From assembly GCF_016901815.1 (NCBI RefSeq), contig NZ_JACSNR010000005.1, forward strand, positions 1 to 64,000: a stretch of 64,000 nt of DNA, in the 5' to 3' direction. Made by a program: the position numbers and the translations under genes. The stretch comes from Hydrogenoanaerobacterium saccharovorans. GTDB taxonomy: Bacteria > Bacillota > Clostridia > Oscillospirales > Ruminococcaceae. Of this stretch, positions 42,311 through 51,022 are shown in pieces (within the stretch, counting starts at the first letter, position 1; each line of letters opens with the position of its first letter). Below the pieces are notes generated by a model. It searched no databases. It saw only the letters and a list, made by a program, of their open reading frames with translations, and was not told the origin of the DNA.

Positions 42311-43867
42311 TTGGAGAAAACCACAGAATATGCTGTATCGATGCGGCATATCACCAAAACCTTCGGCAAAGTGGTGGCAAACCACGATGTCAGCCTGGAT
42401 CTGCGGGAAGGCGAGATCCTGGCTCTGCTGGGGGAGAACGGCAGCGGCAAGACAACCCTGATGAATATGCTCTCGGGCATTTACTATCCCGACCATGGCG
42501 AGATCCTGATCCATGGCAAGCCCGCATCCATCCGGTCGCCCCGTGAGGCCTTTGATCTGGGTATCGGCATGATCCATCAGCACTTCAAGCTGGTGGATGT
42601 GCTCACCGCGGCGGAGAATATTGTCCTGGGTCTGCCGGGCGGCGCTGTGCTCAACCGCAAGGAGCTGGAGCGCAAGGTGGCAGAACTGGCAGGAAAGTAT
42701 GGCTTTGAGATCGATCCCGCCAAGAAGATCTACAATATGTCTGTTTCGGAAAAGCAGACAGTGGAGATCCTCAAGGTGCTGTACCGGGGCGCGGATATTC
42801 TCATTCTCGATGAGCCCACCGCGGTGCTCACCCCCCAGGAGACCGAAAAGCTCTTTGCGGCGCTGCGCAATATGAAAAAGGACGGCAAGTCCATTATCAT
42901 CATCACCCATAAGCTCTATGAGGTGCTGTCCATCTCCGACCGTGTGGCGATCCTGCGCAAGGGCGAATACATCGGCGCTGTGGACACCGGCACCACCAAC
43001 CAGGACGAACTCACCGAAATGATGGTGGGCCGTCCCATCGTGCTGGAGATCGAGCGTCCGGAGGTGGAGCGGGGCGAAAAGCGGCTCCAGGTGGTGGATC
43101 TCACCTGCCAGAACGGCGAGGGAGTCACCGCCCTGGACAATGTGTCCTTTGACGCCTACGGCGGCGAGATCCTGGGCATTGCCGGTATTGCCGGCAGCGG
43201 TCAGAAGGAGCTGTGCGAGGTCATCGCCGGACTTTATCCCGCCATTGGCGGCGCCGTGCTCTATTCCGGCGAAAAGAACGGCGTGCCGGTGCGGGAAAAC
43301 CTGCTGGGCATGAGCCCCGATGTCATCGTGCAGAAGGGCGTATCCATGGCCTTTGTACCCGAGGACCGTCTGGGTATGGGTCTGGTTGCCAGCATGGATA
43401 TGACCGACAATGTGATGCTGCGCAGCTATAAGAGCGGCAAGGGCATCTTTGTGGACCGCAAATCGCCCCGGGAACTGGCGGAGCGGATGATCGACGAACT
43501 GGAAATCGCCACACCGGGCGTGGATACCCCGGTGGGACGGCTTTCGGGCGGCAATGTGCAGAAGGTGCTGCTGGGCCGTGAGATCGCCTGCAATCCGTCG
43601 GTGCTGATCGTAGCCTATCCGGTGCGGGGACTGGACATCAACTCCTCCTACCGCATCTATGATTTTCTCAATGAACAGAAGAAAAAGGGCGTAGCCGTCA
43701 TCTTTATCGGCGAGGATCTGGATGTGCTGATGCAGCTCAGCGACCGGATTCTGGTCATGTGCGGCGGCAAGGTCAGCGGCATTGTGGACCCCCGCAAGGT
43801 CACCAAGGACGAGATCGGACTGCTGATGATCCATGTGGAGCATCTGGATGAGGAGGTGCAGGCATGA
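42311..43867 (+). CDS. Nucleoside ABC transporter ATPase (two ABC domains)
   Basis: A 518-residue RbsA-like protein with tandem ABC domains. The first has a full Walker A (LLGENGSGKTTL), signature MSVSEKQTVEILKVL and Walker B ILILDEPTAVLTP. The second has a degenerate P-loop (AGIAGSGQKELCEVIAG) and RLSGGNVQKVLLGREI. This asymmetry is normal in the family. TTG 42311 has AGGAGGA at 42299-42305. It overlaps the next permease gene by ATGA. Confidence 0.94.
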   Translation: MEKTTEYAVSMRHITKTFGKVVANHDVSLDLREGEILALLGENGSGKTTLMNMLSGIYYPDHGEILIHGKPASIRSPREAFDLGIGMIHQHFKLVDVLTAAENIVLGLPGGAVLNRKELERKVAELAGKYGFEIDPAKKIYNMSVSEKQTVEILKVLYRGADILILDEPTAVLTPQETEKLFAALRNMKKDGKSIIIITHKLYEVLSISDRVAILRKGEYIGAVDTGTTNQDELTEMMVGRPIVLEIERPEVERGEKRLQVVDLTCQNGEGVTALDNVSFDAYGGEILGIAGIAGSGQKELCEVIAGLYPAIGGAVLYSGEKNGVPVRENLLGMSPDVIVQKGVSMAFVPEDRLGMGLVASMDMTDNVMLRSYKSGKGIFVDRKSPRELAERMIDELEIATPGVDTPVGRLSGGNVQKVLLGREIACNPSVLIVAYPVRGLDINSSYRIYDFLNEQKKKGVAVIFIGEDLDVLMQLSDRILVMCGGKVSGIVDPRKVTKDEIGLLMIHVEHLDEEVQA

Positions 43868-44952
43868 CAACTCAACCCAAAGAACCGCTGCTGCGCATGG
43901 CGAAGCGGGATTCCATTTCACCCCGGGCAGCCTGGGGCATCCGGGCGGCAGCCTTTCTGCTGGCACTGATCACCGGCGGACTGCTCCTGCTCCTGCTGGG
44001 GCATAACCCGATCACCGTGTACAGCGCAATGATCTCCGGTGCCTGGGGTTCCCCCACAGTGGCACGGGAGACAGTGAAGATCGCAGTTCCGCTGCTCATC
44101 ACCTCCATTGGCATTTCGCTGGCGTTCCGCATGAAGTTCTGGAACATCGGCGCCGAGGGACAGATCCTGGTGGGCGCCATTGCCGCCGGATGGTTCGGCC
44201 TGTTTACCGCCACCATCTTCCCGAAGATCCCGCTGGTGCTGCTGATGATGGCCTCCTCCATGATCCTGGGCGGCCTGTATGGCCTGCTTCCGGCTATCTG
44301 CAAGGCAAAGTGGGGCACCAATGAGACCCTGTTCACCCTGATGCTCAACTATATCGCTCTGGCCTTTGTCAAGTACCTGATGAACGGCCCCTGGAAGGCT
44401 CCGGGCAGCAGCTATCCCAAGATCGCCATGCTGGCTCCGGGCGCCCGTCTCACCAAGGTGCTGGGCGTACACTGGGGCTGGATTCTGGCCCTGGTGCTGG
44501 TGGTGGTCTCCTATGTCTATATCACCCGTACCAAGCAGGGCTATGAGATCGCTGTGGTGGGCGAGAGTGCCAATACCGCACGGTATGCCGGCATCCGGGT
44601 GGGCCGTGTCATGTGCCGCACCATGTTCCTGTCCGGTGCGCTCTGCGGCCTGGTGGGTATGCTCCAGTTCGCCGGAGCGGACTACACCCTCACCGAGGGC
44701 ACAGCCGGCGGCGTGGGCTTTACTGCCATCACCGTGGCCTGGCTGTCCAAGATGAATCCCTTTGGCATGCTGGTGGTTTCTGTCTTTATCGCCATGCTGG
44801 AACGGGGTTCCAATACCATCCAGACCAACTTCAAGATCCCGGCCTCGGCATCCGATCTGATCATCGGCATTATCCTGTTCTTCATGCTGGGCTGTGAGTT
44901 CTTCATCACCTATAAACTGATCCCCCGGAGAAAGGAGGAACACCATGCTTGA
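43864..44952 (+). CDS. Nucleoside ABC transporter permease 1
   Basis: A 362-residue BPD_transp_2-type permease with about eight to ten helices. MKFWNIGAEGQILVGAIAAG, a glycine-rich segment of the family, and ANTARYAGI are diagnostic of the YufP/RbsC-like nucleoside permeases. It pairs with the following permease. Confidence 0.94.
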   Translation: MTTQPKEPLLRMAKRDSISPRAAWGIRAAAFLLALITGGLLLLLLGHNPITVYSAMISGAWGSPTVARETVKIAVPLLITSIGISLAFRMKFWNIGAEGQILVGAIAAGWFGLFTATIFPKIPLVLLMMASSMILGGLYGLLPAICKAKWGTNETLFTLMLNYIALAFVKYLMNGPWKAPGSSYPKIAMLAPGARLTKVLGVHWGWILALVLVVVSYVYITRTKQGYEIAVVGESANTARYAGIRVGRVMCRTMFLSGALCGLVGMLQFAGADYTLTEGTAGGVGFTAITVAWLSKMNPFGMLVVSVFIAMLERGSNTIQTNFKIPASASDLIIGIILFFMLGCEFFITYKLIPRRKEEHHA

Positions 44953-45937
44953 GATTCTGGGAAGTCTGTTCCCTGCGGCGGTACTGGCTGGTACTCCGCT
45001 TCTGCTGGGCGCTCTGGGTGAGATCCTCACCGAACGGGCCGGCAACCTCAACCTCGGCGTTGAGGGCATGATGTTCATGGGCGCTATTTCCGGACTGGCT
45101 GGCTCCTATTTCTATGAGCAGGCAGTGCTCTCCTCCGGCGGGACTCCCAGCGGCGTGATCTCTGCGGTGATCGCCCTGATCACATCCATGCTGGCTGGTA
45201 TGCTGGGGGCGCTGATTTACAGCTTCCTCACCATTTCCCTCCGGGCCAACCAGAATGTAACCGGTCTGACCCTGACCATCTTCGGTACCGGTTTCGGCAA
45301 CTTCTTCGGCGAGTACATCGGCCAGAAGGCCGGCGGCTATGTGGCTGTGTCCTCGGTGACCAAGGCTGCCTTCTCCGGCCTCAGAATCCCGGTGCTCTCG
45401 GATCTTCCGGTGCTCGGTTCGCTGCTGTTCAGCTATAACTGGCTGGTCTATCTGGCAGTTCTGCTGGCTGTGCTCATGTCCTGGTTCTTTGCCCGGTCCC
45501 GGGTGGGACTCAACCTCCGGGCAGTGGGTGAGGACCCGGCTACCGCGGATGCGGTGGGCATCAATGTCACCCTCTATAAGTACGCAGCCACCGTCATCGG
45601 CGGTGGAATCTGCGGCATCGGCGGCATGTATATGAGCATGGTCACCACTTCCGGCGTGTGGGTGCATGGCTGTGTCAGCGGCTATGGCTGGCTGGCAGTG
45701 GCACTGGTTATCTTTGCCACCTGGCGCCCGTTCCGGGGTATGATCGTGGCGCTGATCTTCGGCGGACTCACCATCATGCGCATGTATGTGAGCATTCCCG
45801 GTCTGCCGGCGCAGATCTATGATATGCTGCCCTATGCGGCGACCATCCTGGTGCTGGTCGTGACCAGCATGCGTTCCAGCCGGGAGCATGCCCAGCCCAA
45901 GAGCTGCGGCCTCAACTACTTCCGAGAGGAACGGTAA
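44945..45937 (+). CDS. Nucleoside ABC transporter permease 2
   Basis: A 330-residue permease of the YufQ type. LTERAGNLNLGVEGMMFMGA is the hallmark segment, and GEDPATADAVGINV follows later. It starts inside the end of permease 1 with an 8-base overlap. It is the last gene before a terminator. Confidence 0.94.
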   Translation: MLEILGSLFPAAVLAGTPLLLGALGEILTERAGNLNLGVEGMMFMGAISGLAGSYFYEQAVLSSGGTPSGVISAVIALITSMLAGMLGALIYSFLTISLRANQNVTGLTLTIFGTGFGNFFGEYIGQKAGGYVAVSSVTKAAFSGLRIPVLSDLPVLGSLLFSYNWLVYLAVLLAVLMSWFFARSRVGLNLRAVGEDPATADAVGINVTLYKYAATVIGGGICGIGGMYMSMVTTSGVWVHGCVSGYGWLAVALVIFATWRPFRGMIVALIFGGLTIMRMYVSIPGLPAQIYDMLPYAATILVLVVTSMRSSREHAQPKSCGLNYFREER

Positions 45938-45953
45938 CAGCGCAATTTCATGG

Positions 45954-45988
45954 AAATCCCCTTCGGCCTTATGCCGGAGGGGATTTTT
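45954..45988 (+). terminator. Terminator of the BMP operon
   Basis: AAATCCCCTTCGGC / GCCGGAGGGGATTT stem followed by TTT. Confidence 0.92.
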
Positions 45989-46079
45989 TGCGTCCGGATG
46001 GAAATGAGCTGGAAATATACGGCAAAAATAGCAATGATTTTTAACAAACTTCGGCTGTTATTTTCTATATACCAATTCT

Positions 46080-46108
46080 TTGCATTTATGGGAAATGGTT
46101 GGTATAAT
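46080..46108 (+). promoter_or_regulatory. Promoter of the EamA transporter gene
   Basis: TTGCAT (46080-46085), a 17-base spacer and a perfect TATAAT (46103-46108). Confidence 0.8.
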
Positions 46109-46300
46109 TACAGAGAAGACCGGGGTGCTTCCAGACAGGGAGGAGATGGTTCGGATCACAAGGCAAGCCTGAATTCCGCGCGGAAAGGAAGGGAGCACCC
46201 CCGTTCCAGGAAAAGTGAATGATCTGTGGAACAGCATACAGAAAAGTATATTCTGAGAAGCTGTTCCATCCCGGTACAAGAGAAAGGAAGAAAACTGCCT
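46109..46300 (+). promoter_or_regulatory. Structured 190-base leader of the EamA gene
   Basis: GGGGTGCTTCC near 46122 pairs with GGAAGGGAGCACCCC ending near 46201, closing a loop of about 80 bases with smaller helices. A second hairpin TGGAACAGC (about 46227-46235) / GCTGTTCCA (about 46260-46268) follows. No T run follows either. A cis-regulatory RNA is possible; I match it to no known class. Confidence 0.45.
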
Positions 46301-47170
46301 ATGTCCTCACGAAACAAGGGAATTCTGTGTATTCTGTCCTCTGCATTTTTCTTTGCGCTGATGAGCGTGTTTGTCCGGCTCAGCGGCGATGTTCCTTCCA
46401 TGCAGAAGGTGTTTTTCCGGAATCTGGTAGCTGTTGTGATTGCGGTGGTCATGCTGGCTAAGGACCATCAGCCGGTTTCCCTTTCCGGCCCCGCCAAGGT
46501 GAGCCTCTTTTTCCGTGCCCTGCTCGGCACCATCGGTGTAATCTGCAACTTCTATGCGGTGGACCATCTGGTTCTGGCAGATGCCACCATGCTCAATAAA
46601 GTCGGCCCGTTCTTTGCGATCCTGTTCAGCTATTTCCTGCTCAAGGAGACCATTGCTCCCTATCAGATTGCGGCGCTTGTGGCTACCTTCTGCGGCTGTC
46701 TGTTGATTATCAAGCCCACCGGCGCTGGCGGGGAACTGTTCCCCATGCTGGTGGCTCTGCTGGGCGGCATCAGTGCCGGCGGCGCTTCCACCATGCTGCG
46801 GCTGCTGGGTAAATACGGCGTGAAAAAGTCGCTGATCGTCTTTGTATTCTCGCTCTTCTCGCTGCTGACGGCGGCGCCGTTCCTGATCTTCGATTATCAC
46901 CCCATGACCATGCAGCAGACCGCCATGCTGCTGCTGGCAGGTGTTTCGGCGGCACTGGGACAGTTCAGCGTCACCAATGCCTATGCCTTTGCGCCGGCCC
47001 GGGAGATCTCGGTCTTTGACTACTCCCAGGTGGTGTTCTCGGCGATCCTCGGGTTCTTCCTGTTCCAGCAGATCCCGGATCTGTACAGTCTGCTGGGGTA
47101 TCTGATCGTCTGCGGCTCGGCGGTGGGCATGTTCCTGCGCTCCAACCGTAAGGACGCACAGACTGTCTGA
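46301..47170 (+). CDS. EamA/DMT-family transporter
   Basis: A 289-residue drug/metabolite transporter with about ten helices in two EamA repeats (GILCILSSAFFFALMSVF; VALLGGISAGGASTMLRLLG). SKETIAPYQI-type LLKETIAPYQIAAL and QFSVTNAYAFAPAREISVFDY resemble permeases exporting metabolites. ATG 46301 with AAAGGAAG at 46284-46290 was preferred to a GTG 25 codons upstream that lacks a good site and adds a hydrophilic tail. Substrate unknown. Confidence 0.9.
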   Translation: MSSRNKGILCILSSAFFFALMSVFVRLSGDVPSMQKVFFRNLVAVVIAVVMLAKDHQPVSLSGPAKVSLFFRALLGTIGVICNFYAVDHLVLADATMLNKVGPFFAILFSYFLLKETIAPYQIAALVATFCGCLLIIKPTGAGGELFPMLVALLGGISAGGASTMLRLLGKYGVKKSLIVFVFSLFSLLTAAPFLIFDYHPMTMQQTAMLLLAGVSAALGQFSVTNAYAFAPAREISVFDYSQVVFSAILGFFLFQQIPDLYSLLGYLIVCGSAVGMFLRSNRKDAQTV

Positions 47171-47184
47171 TCGCACAGCCTGAT

Positions 47185-47224
47185 AAAAATCCCTCTGAAG
47201 CTATTGGCTCCAGGGGGATTTTTT
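47185..47224 (+). terminator. Terminator after the EamA gene
   Basis: AAAATCCCTCTG / CAGGGGGATTTT stem with extra T residues. Confidence 0.88.
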
Positions 47225-47396
47225 GCATGGAATTTTATCTTGTATGACCCGGAAAGACAGGTGCGGAATACAGTCTGGCCTCCTGAATGAGAATTGGTTT
47301 TGACGGAATATTTTGCAAAGGGCAGTAAATACTAACAGCGTAACCAGTCAAGAATGAAATAACAGTGAAAATAGAATCACATCAGGAGGAAACAGT

Positions 47397-47939
47397 ATGA
47401 AAGCGACAGGAATCGTACGGAGGATCGATGATCTGGGCAGAGTGGTGATCCCCAAGGAGATCCGCAGAACCATGCGCATCCGGGAGGGAGATCCGCTGGA
47501 GATCTTCACCAACAATGACGGAGAGGTCATCTTCAAGAAGTATTCTCCCCTGGGAGAGCTGGGGGAATTCGCCGGGGTCTATGCGGAGGTGCTGGGCAAG
47601 GTGCTCACTACCCCGGTGCTGATCTGTGACCGGGACCATGTGATCGCCGCTGCCGGGCTTCCCAAGAAGGAAGTGCTGGAACGGCGGGCAGCTCCGGCTC
47701 TGGAGGAAATCATGGAGTCACGTCAATCCTATATCCTCGAAAATCCCCAGTCCTCGCCGGTATATGCCGTGGAGGGCTATGACCGTCCGGCAGTGGCTGT
47801 CTATCCCATTCTGGCAGCCGGAGATGTCTGCGGCGCTGTGATCCTCTCCGCCGGGGAGGACCGCCGTCAGCCCTCTGAAGCTGACCGGAAGCTCATCGCT
47901 GCCGCAGCCATGTTCCTGGGGCGTCAGATGGAGGAATAA
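47397..47939 (+). CDS. spoVT: Stage V sporulation protein T
   Basis: A 180-residue regulator. The N-terminal AbrB swapped-hairpin domain (KATGIVRRIDDLGRVVIPKE, IRRTMRIREGDPLEIF) is followed by a GAF-like C-terminal domain (LTTPVLICDRDHVIAAAG; AVAVYPILAAGDVCGAVIL). In spore formers it tunes late forespore genes. Its presence suggests sporulation capacity or a relic of it. AGGAGG precedes the ATG. It is monocistronic. Confidence 0.93.
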   Translation: MKATGIVRRIDDLGRVVIPKEIRRTMRIREGDPLEIFTNNDGEVIFKKYSPLGELGEFAGVYAEVLGKVLTTPVLICDRDHVIAAAGLPKKEVLERRAAPALEEIMESRQSYILENPQSSPVYAVEGYDRPAVAVYPILAAGDVCGAVILSAGEDRRQPSEADRKLIAAAAMFLGRQMEE

Positions 47940-47970
47940 AAAAGGGCAGGCAATCTTGCCTGCCTTTTTC
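47940..47970. terminator. Bidirectional terminator, spoVT / GDSL gene
   Basis: GGGCAGGCAA / TTGCCTGCCT stem flanked by A and T tracts, between convergent genes. Confidence 0.9.
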
Positions 47971-47987
47971 ATATTCTGATAGAGGGA

Positions 47988-48629
47988 TCAGTCCAGCAGC
48001 TGATGCACCAGCTCCGCAGTCTTTTCCGCAAAGATGCGGTGTGCTTCCGGAGTGAAGTGACAGAAGTCCACACCCAGCTGTTCCGGGGTGATCCAGTCCT
48101 CTGCCGCCGCGAAGGCACAGCCATACTGCTCTGCCACAGCCTTGTAAACCGCAGCCAGTCCGGCCTGCTTCTGCAGCGATTCGGCGTTGAATTCCGGGTC
48201 GCCGCCGGTCTGGGGCATGGGAACCGGGCTGATGATGAGGATCTTCGGGCAGGCGCCGGCCCGTCCGGCATTGTAGCGGAAGAAGGTTTCAATCCGCTGG
48301 ATCAGTTCCTGCATGCCGAAGCCGATCTCCTCAGCGGAAACCCCATAGCGGGTCTTGGAGTCATTGGTGCCCAGCATGATGATGATCAGGTCCAGCGGGG
48401 CATGGGTCTTTACACAGGGGCCGATATAGCCCAGAGCACTGCGCCAGGGCTGCAGGTCGTCCTCAAATGCTGTGGTACGGCCGTCCATACCCTCCTCCAC
48501 AACATGATAGCCATCGCCCAGCAGTTTGCCCAGCAGACCGCTCCAGCGCTGATCGATGGGATAACGGGTTCCCAGTCCGGGCATATAGCCATGGGTATTG
48601 GAATCGCCAAAGCACAGGATCTCTTTCAT
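47988..48629 (-). CDS. SGNH/GDSL-type esterase
   Basis: A 213-residue cytoplasmic hydrolase. Block I is CFGDSNTHGY (Ser nucleophile), block II the Gly in EEGMDGRT, block III MLGTNDSK, and block V GVDFCHFTPEAH (Asp and His). The fold is used by lysophospholipases, acyl and acetyl esterases and arylesterases; substrate unknown. GGAGAG precedes the ATG. Confidence 0.92.
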   Translation of the reverse strand: MKEILCFGDSNTHGYMPGLGTRYPIDQRWSGLLGKLLGDGYHVVEEGMDGRTTAFEDDLQPWRSALGYIGPCVKTHAPLDLIIIMLGTNDSKTRYGVSAEEIGFGMQELIQRIETFFRYNAGRAGACPKILIISPVPMPQTGGDPEFNAESLQKQAGLAAVYKAVAEQYGCAFAAAEDWITPEQLGVDFCHFTPEAHRIFAEKTAELVHQLLD

Positions 48630-48707
48630 AGCAATCTCTCCTTGCCGCTGCCGGGTCCATTCAGGGCAGAGCCTCCGAATGGCGTGACAGCCGTTCTGTT
48701 TTCATTA

Positions 48708-48736
48708 AGAATAGACCTCTGTGCCGGGAAAATCAA
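48708..48736 (-). promoter_or_regulatory. Promoter of the GDSL gene
   Basis: Minus strand: TTGATT (48731-48736), a 17-base spacer and TATTCT (48708-48713). Confidence 0.65.
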
Positions 48737-48877
48737 GCACTTTTTCTGCTGATCCGGAAAAATCCTCCAGATAAAAACACTTTTCTGAAAGCTGTTCCCC
48801 TGGAATGAACAGGAGATTTGTTCCTCGTAGAAAATCAAGCGTTTTTACAGAAAAAACAAAAATCTTGTGATAATTCA

Positions 48878-48906
48878 TTGACTTTATCAAAATAAAGTGG
48901 TAGAGT
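48878..48906 (+). promoter_or_regulatory. Symporter promoter with internal palindrome
   Basis: TTGACT (48878-48883), a 17-base spacer and TAGAGT (48901-48906). The spacer carries a perfect palindrome CTTTAT-CAAA-ATAAAG (48882-48897), an operator-like site placed to block RNA polymerase. Confidence 0.75.
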
Positions 48907-49015
48907 AGGGGTATTCAAAGGCGGTTTTCCAGAAATATGGAATGCCGCTTCTGATTTTACCGGCTGGAATGGTCTTGCGGAGCGTTCCGGTCCAATTGAG
49001 GAAGAAGGGTTATAT

Positions 49016-50281
49016 ATGAAAAAAATCTGGGATTCGTACCGCTCCTCGTTTATCCTATTGGGGTGCATGATTCTGGGCGGAATCATCGGTGCGTTCTGGG
49101 GACCGGGAGCCAGTGTCCTGGCACCCTGGGCCAATATTTTCCTGAATCTGCTGTACTGCTGTGTTGTACCGATGATCTTTATCTCACTGGTCTATGCCAT
49201 TGCCAGCATGGACAATATGCGTAAGCTGGGCAAGGTACTGGCTGTTCTGCTGGTGCTGTTCCTGATCACCGGCGTGGTATGCAGCGCTTACATGGTGGGC
49301 TTCACCGCTCTGTTTGACCCGGCAAAGAACACCGATATGACCCAGTTTGCCCAGGAGAGCGTAGATCTCTCCGGCACCAGTCTGGATATTCTGGCAATGT
49401 TTACAGTCAGCGACTTCTCGCTGCTCTGGTCCCGTACCAATCTGATGGCTCTGGTGGTCTATGCCATTCTCACCGGTATTGCGGTGGTGATGGCAGGGGA
49501 GAAGGCCAAGCCGGTCATCGCTCTGCTGGAAGGACTCAATGAGGTCATGGTCAAGCTGGTGGGCATTGTGATGAAGCTGGCTCCGCTGGGACTGGGCTTC
49601 TATTTTGCCATTCTCATCGGCACCAATGGCCGGGATATTGTGGGACCCCTTTCCCGTTCCTTCCTGACCTATGTGGTCGCCATTCTGATCTACTACTTCG
49701 TCGGACATTCGATCATGGCTTATCTGGGCGGCGGACGCAAGGCCGTAGGGCTCTACTGGAAGAACAATGTCACCCCCAGCCTGACTGCCCTGGGCACCTG
49801 TTCCACAGCGGCGACCCTGCCCTATAACATGATCGCCGGCAAGAAGATGGGTCTGCCCAAGGATATGTCCGACCTCTGTGTGCTGATGGGCGCAAACCTC
49901 CACAAGGACGGCGCCAGCATCCTGCAGGTGCTCCAGGCCACCTTTGTCTGCGCTCTGTGCGGCATTGATGTGTTCACTCCGAAAAATATCGTACTGCTCA
50001 TTGTGGCGGCTATTGTGGGCTCCACCATCATGGGTGCGATCCCGGGTGGCGGCTATGTGGGTCAGCTGGTTATTGCTTCGATCTTCGGCCTGCCCAACTG
50101 GACCATTCCCATTATGGCTCTGATCGTCACCTTGGGCGATCCCTTCGCCACCCTGGTGAATGTCACCGGCGACACGGCGCTGGGCATGATCGCTGCCCGG
50201 ATCGTCAACGGACGCGGCTGGCTCGAGCGCTCGCTGGAAGAGTACGCCCAGGACGAGGAAACTGTCTCGGCGGCTCAATAA
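49016..50281 (+). CDS. Dicarboxylate/amino acid:cation symporter
   Basis: A 421-residue DAACS (GltP/SstT-like) transporter with about eight helices and two re-entrant loops. TALGTCSTAATLPYN corresponds to the family serine-rich HP1 loop, MGANLHKDGASI to the conserved TM7 region and AIPGGGYVGQL to HP2. It takes up dicarboxylates or amino acids such as Glu, Asp or Ser with Na+ or H+. GAGGAAGAAGGG precedes the ATG. Monocistronic. Confidence 0.93.
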   Translation: MKKIWDSYRSSFILLGCMILGGIIGAFWGPGASVLAPWANIFLNLLYCCVVPMIFISLVYAIASMDNMRKLGKVLAVLLVLFLITGVVCSAYMVGFTALFDPAKNTDMTQFAQESVDLSGTSLDILAMFTVSDFSLLWSRTNLMALVVYAILTGIAVVMAGEKAKPVIALLEGLNEVMVKLVGIVMKLAPLGLGFYFAILIGTNGRDIVGPLSRSFLTYVVAILIYYFVGHSIMAYLGGGRKAVGLYWKNNVTPSLTALGTCSTAATLPYNMIAGKKMGLPKDMSDLCVLMGANLHKDGASILQVLQATFVCALCGIDVFTPKNIVLLIVAAIVGSTIMGAIPGGGYVGQLVIASIFGLPNWTIPIMALIVTLGDPFATLVNVTGDTALGMIAARIVNGRGWLERSLEEYAQDEETVSAAQ

Positions 50282-50295
50282 GAAAATTATTGTCT

Positions 50296-50338
50296 GAAAC
50301 CCCTTCCGGATGCATATCCTGTGTCCGGGAGGGGTTTC
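50296..50338 (+). terminator. Terminator after the symporter gene
   Basis: GAAACCCCTTCCGGA / TCCGGGAGGGGTTTC stem; T run of three only. Confidence 0.75.
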
Positions 50339-50382
50339 TGCTGTCCGCATATATTTTTTTGTAATCAATTTTTATCCAGAGA

Positions 50383-50411
50383 TTGTAAAAACAGGTCGTG
50401 AGTGGTAAAAT
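50383..50411 (+). promoter_or_regulatory. Promoter of the PH-like membrane protein gene
   Basis: TTGTAA (50383-50388), a 17-base spacer and TAAAAT (50406-50411). Confidence 0.65.
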
Positions 50412-50459
50412 TTAGAGGAAAAGCATAGAATTCCTGTGAAAGAAGAGAGGTTAAAACCA

Positions 50460-50888
50460 ATGCCCGTTATCCTTTTTATTCCGATTTTTATTGTACTGTT
50501 CCTGGTGGCAGTTATGGTATTCATTATATGGGCCGCAAAGAACGGCGGTTTCAGCACCAAGCGGGATTCGAAAATCACACTGCGGGAGGGAGAAACCCCG
50601 ATCCTGGCAACTGAGATTGTATGGTTCCGCAAGAGTATGTACATGAACAAGAACAAGATTCCCCGCGGCGTGCTGGACATCACAGACCAGCGGGTTGTCT
50701 ACACCCGGGAGTTTGGTGAGAAGTACGAGTTCGCTCTGGAGAAGAACGAGATCGAAAGTGTCGATTATGATGGCGGTATGCGGGTGACCATCCACGCCAA
50801 GGACGGCAGCGCGTATTCGTTCAATACTTCTCCTGCCAAGGATACACTGGATGCCCTGGAACAGCTGGGTGTACCGGTGGCACGGTAA
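50460..50888 (+). CDS. Small membrane protein with PH-like domain
   Basis: A 142-residue protein. One N-terminal membrane helix (VILFIPIFIVLFLVAVMVFI) precedes a cytoplasmic beta-rich domain that resembles bacterial PH-like domains (GVLDITDQRVVYTREFG; FALEKNEIESVDYDGGMRV). ATG 50460 with GAGAGG at 50445-50450 is preferred over an in-frame GTG at 50436. Role unknown. Confidence 0.82.
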   Translation: MPVILFIPIFIVLFLVAVMVFIIWAAKNGGFSTKRDSKITLREGETPILATEIVWFRKSMYMNKNKIPRGVLDITDQRVVYTREFGEKYEFALEKNEIESVDYDGGMRVTIHAKDGSAYSFNTSPAKDTLDALEQLGVPVAR

Positions 50889-50928
50889 AACAGTCCGCTG
50901 TACCCGGGCAGAAACTGTCTTTGGGATA

Positions 50929-50957
50929 TTTACAACTGTTTTCTGATCCGATATAAT
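50929..50957 (+). promoter_or_regulatory. Promoter of the C26 peptidase gene
   Basis: TTTACA (50929-50934), a 17-base spacer and a perfect TATAAT (50952-50957). Confidence 0.8.
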
Positions 50958-51022
50958 AAAAAGGTAAGCAGACACAGTACCGGGAAATTCCCGGTATCAA
51001 TACAGCGAAAGCAGGTGACTGT

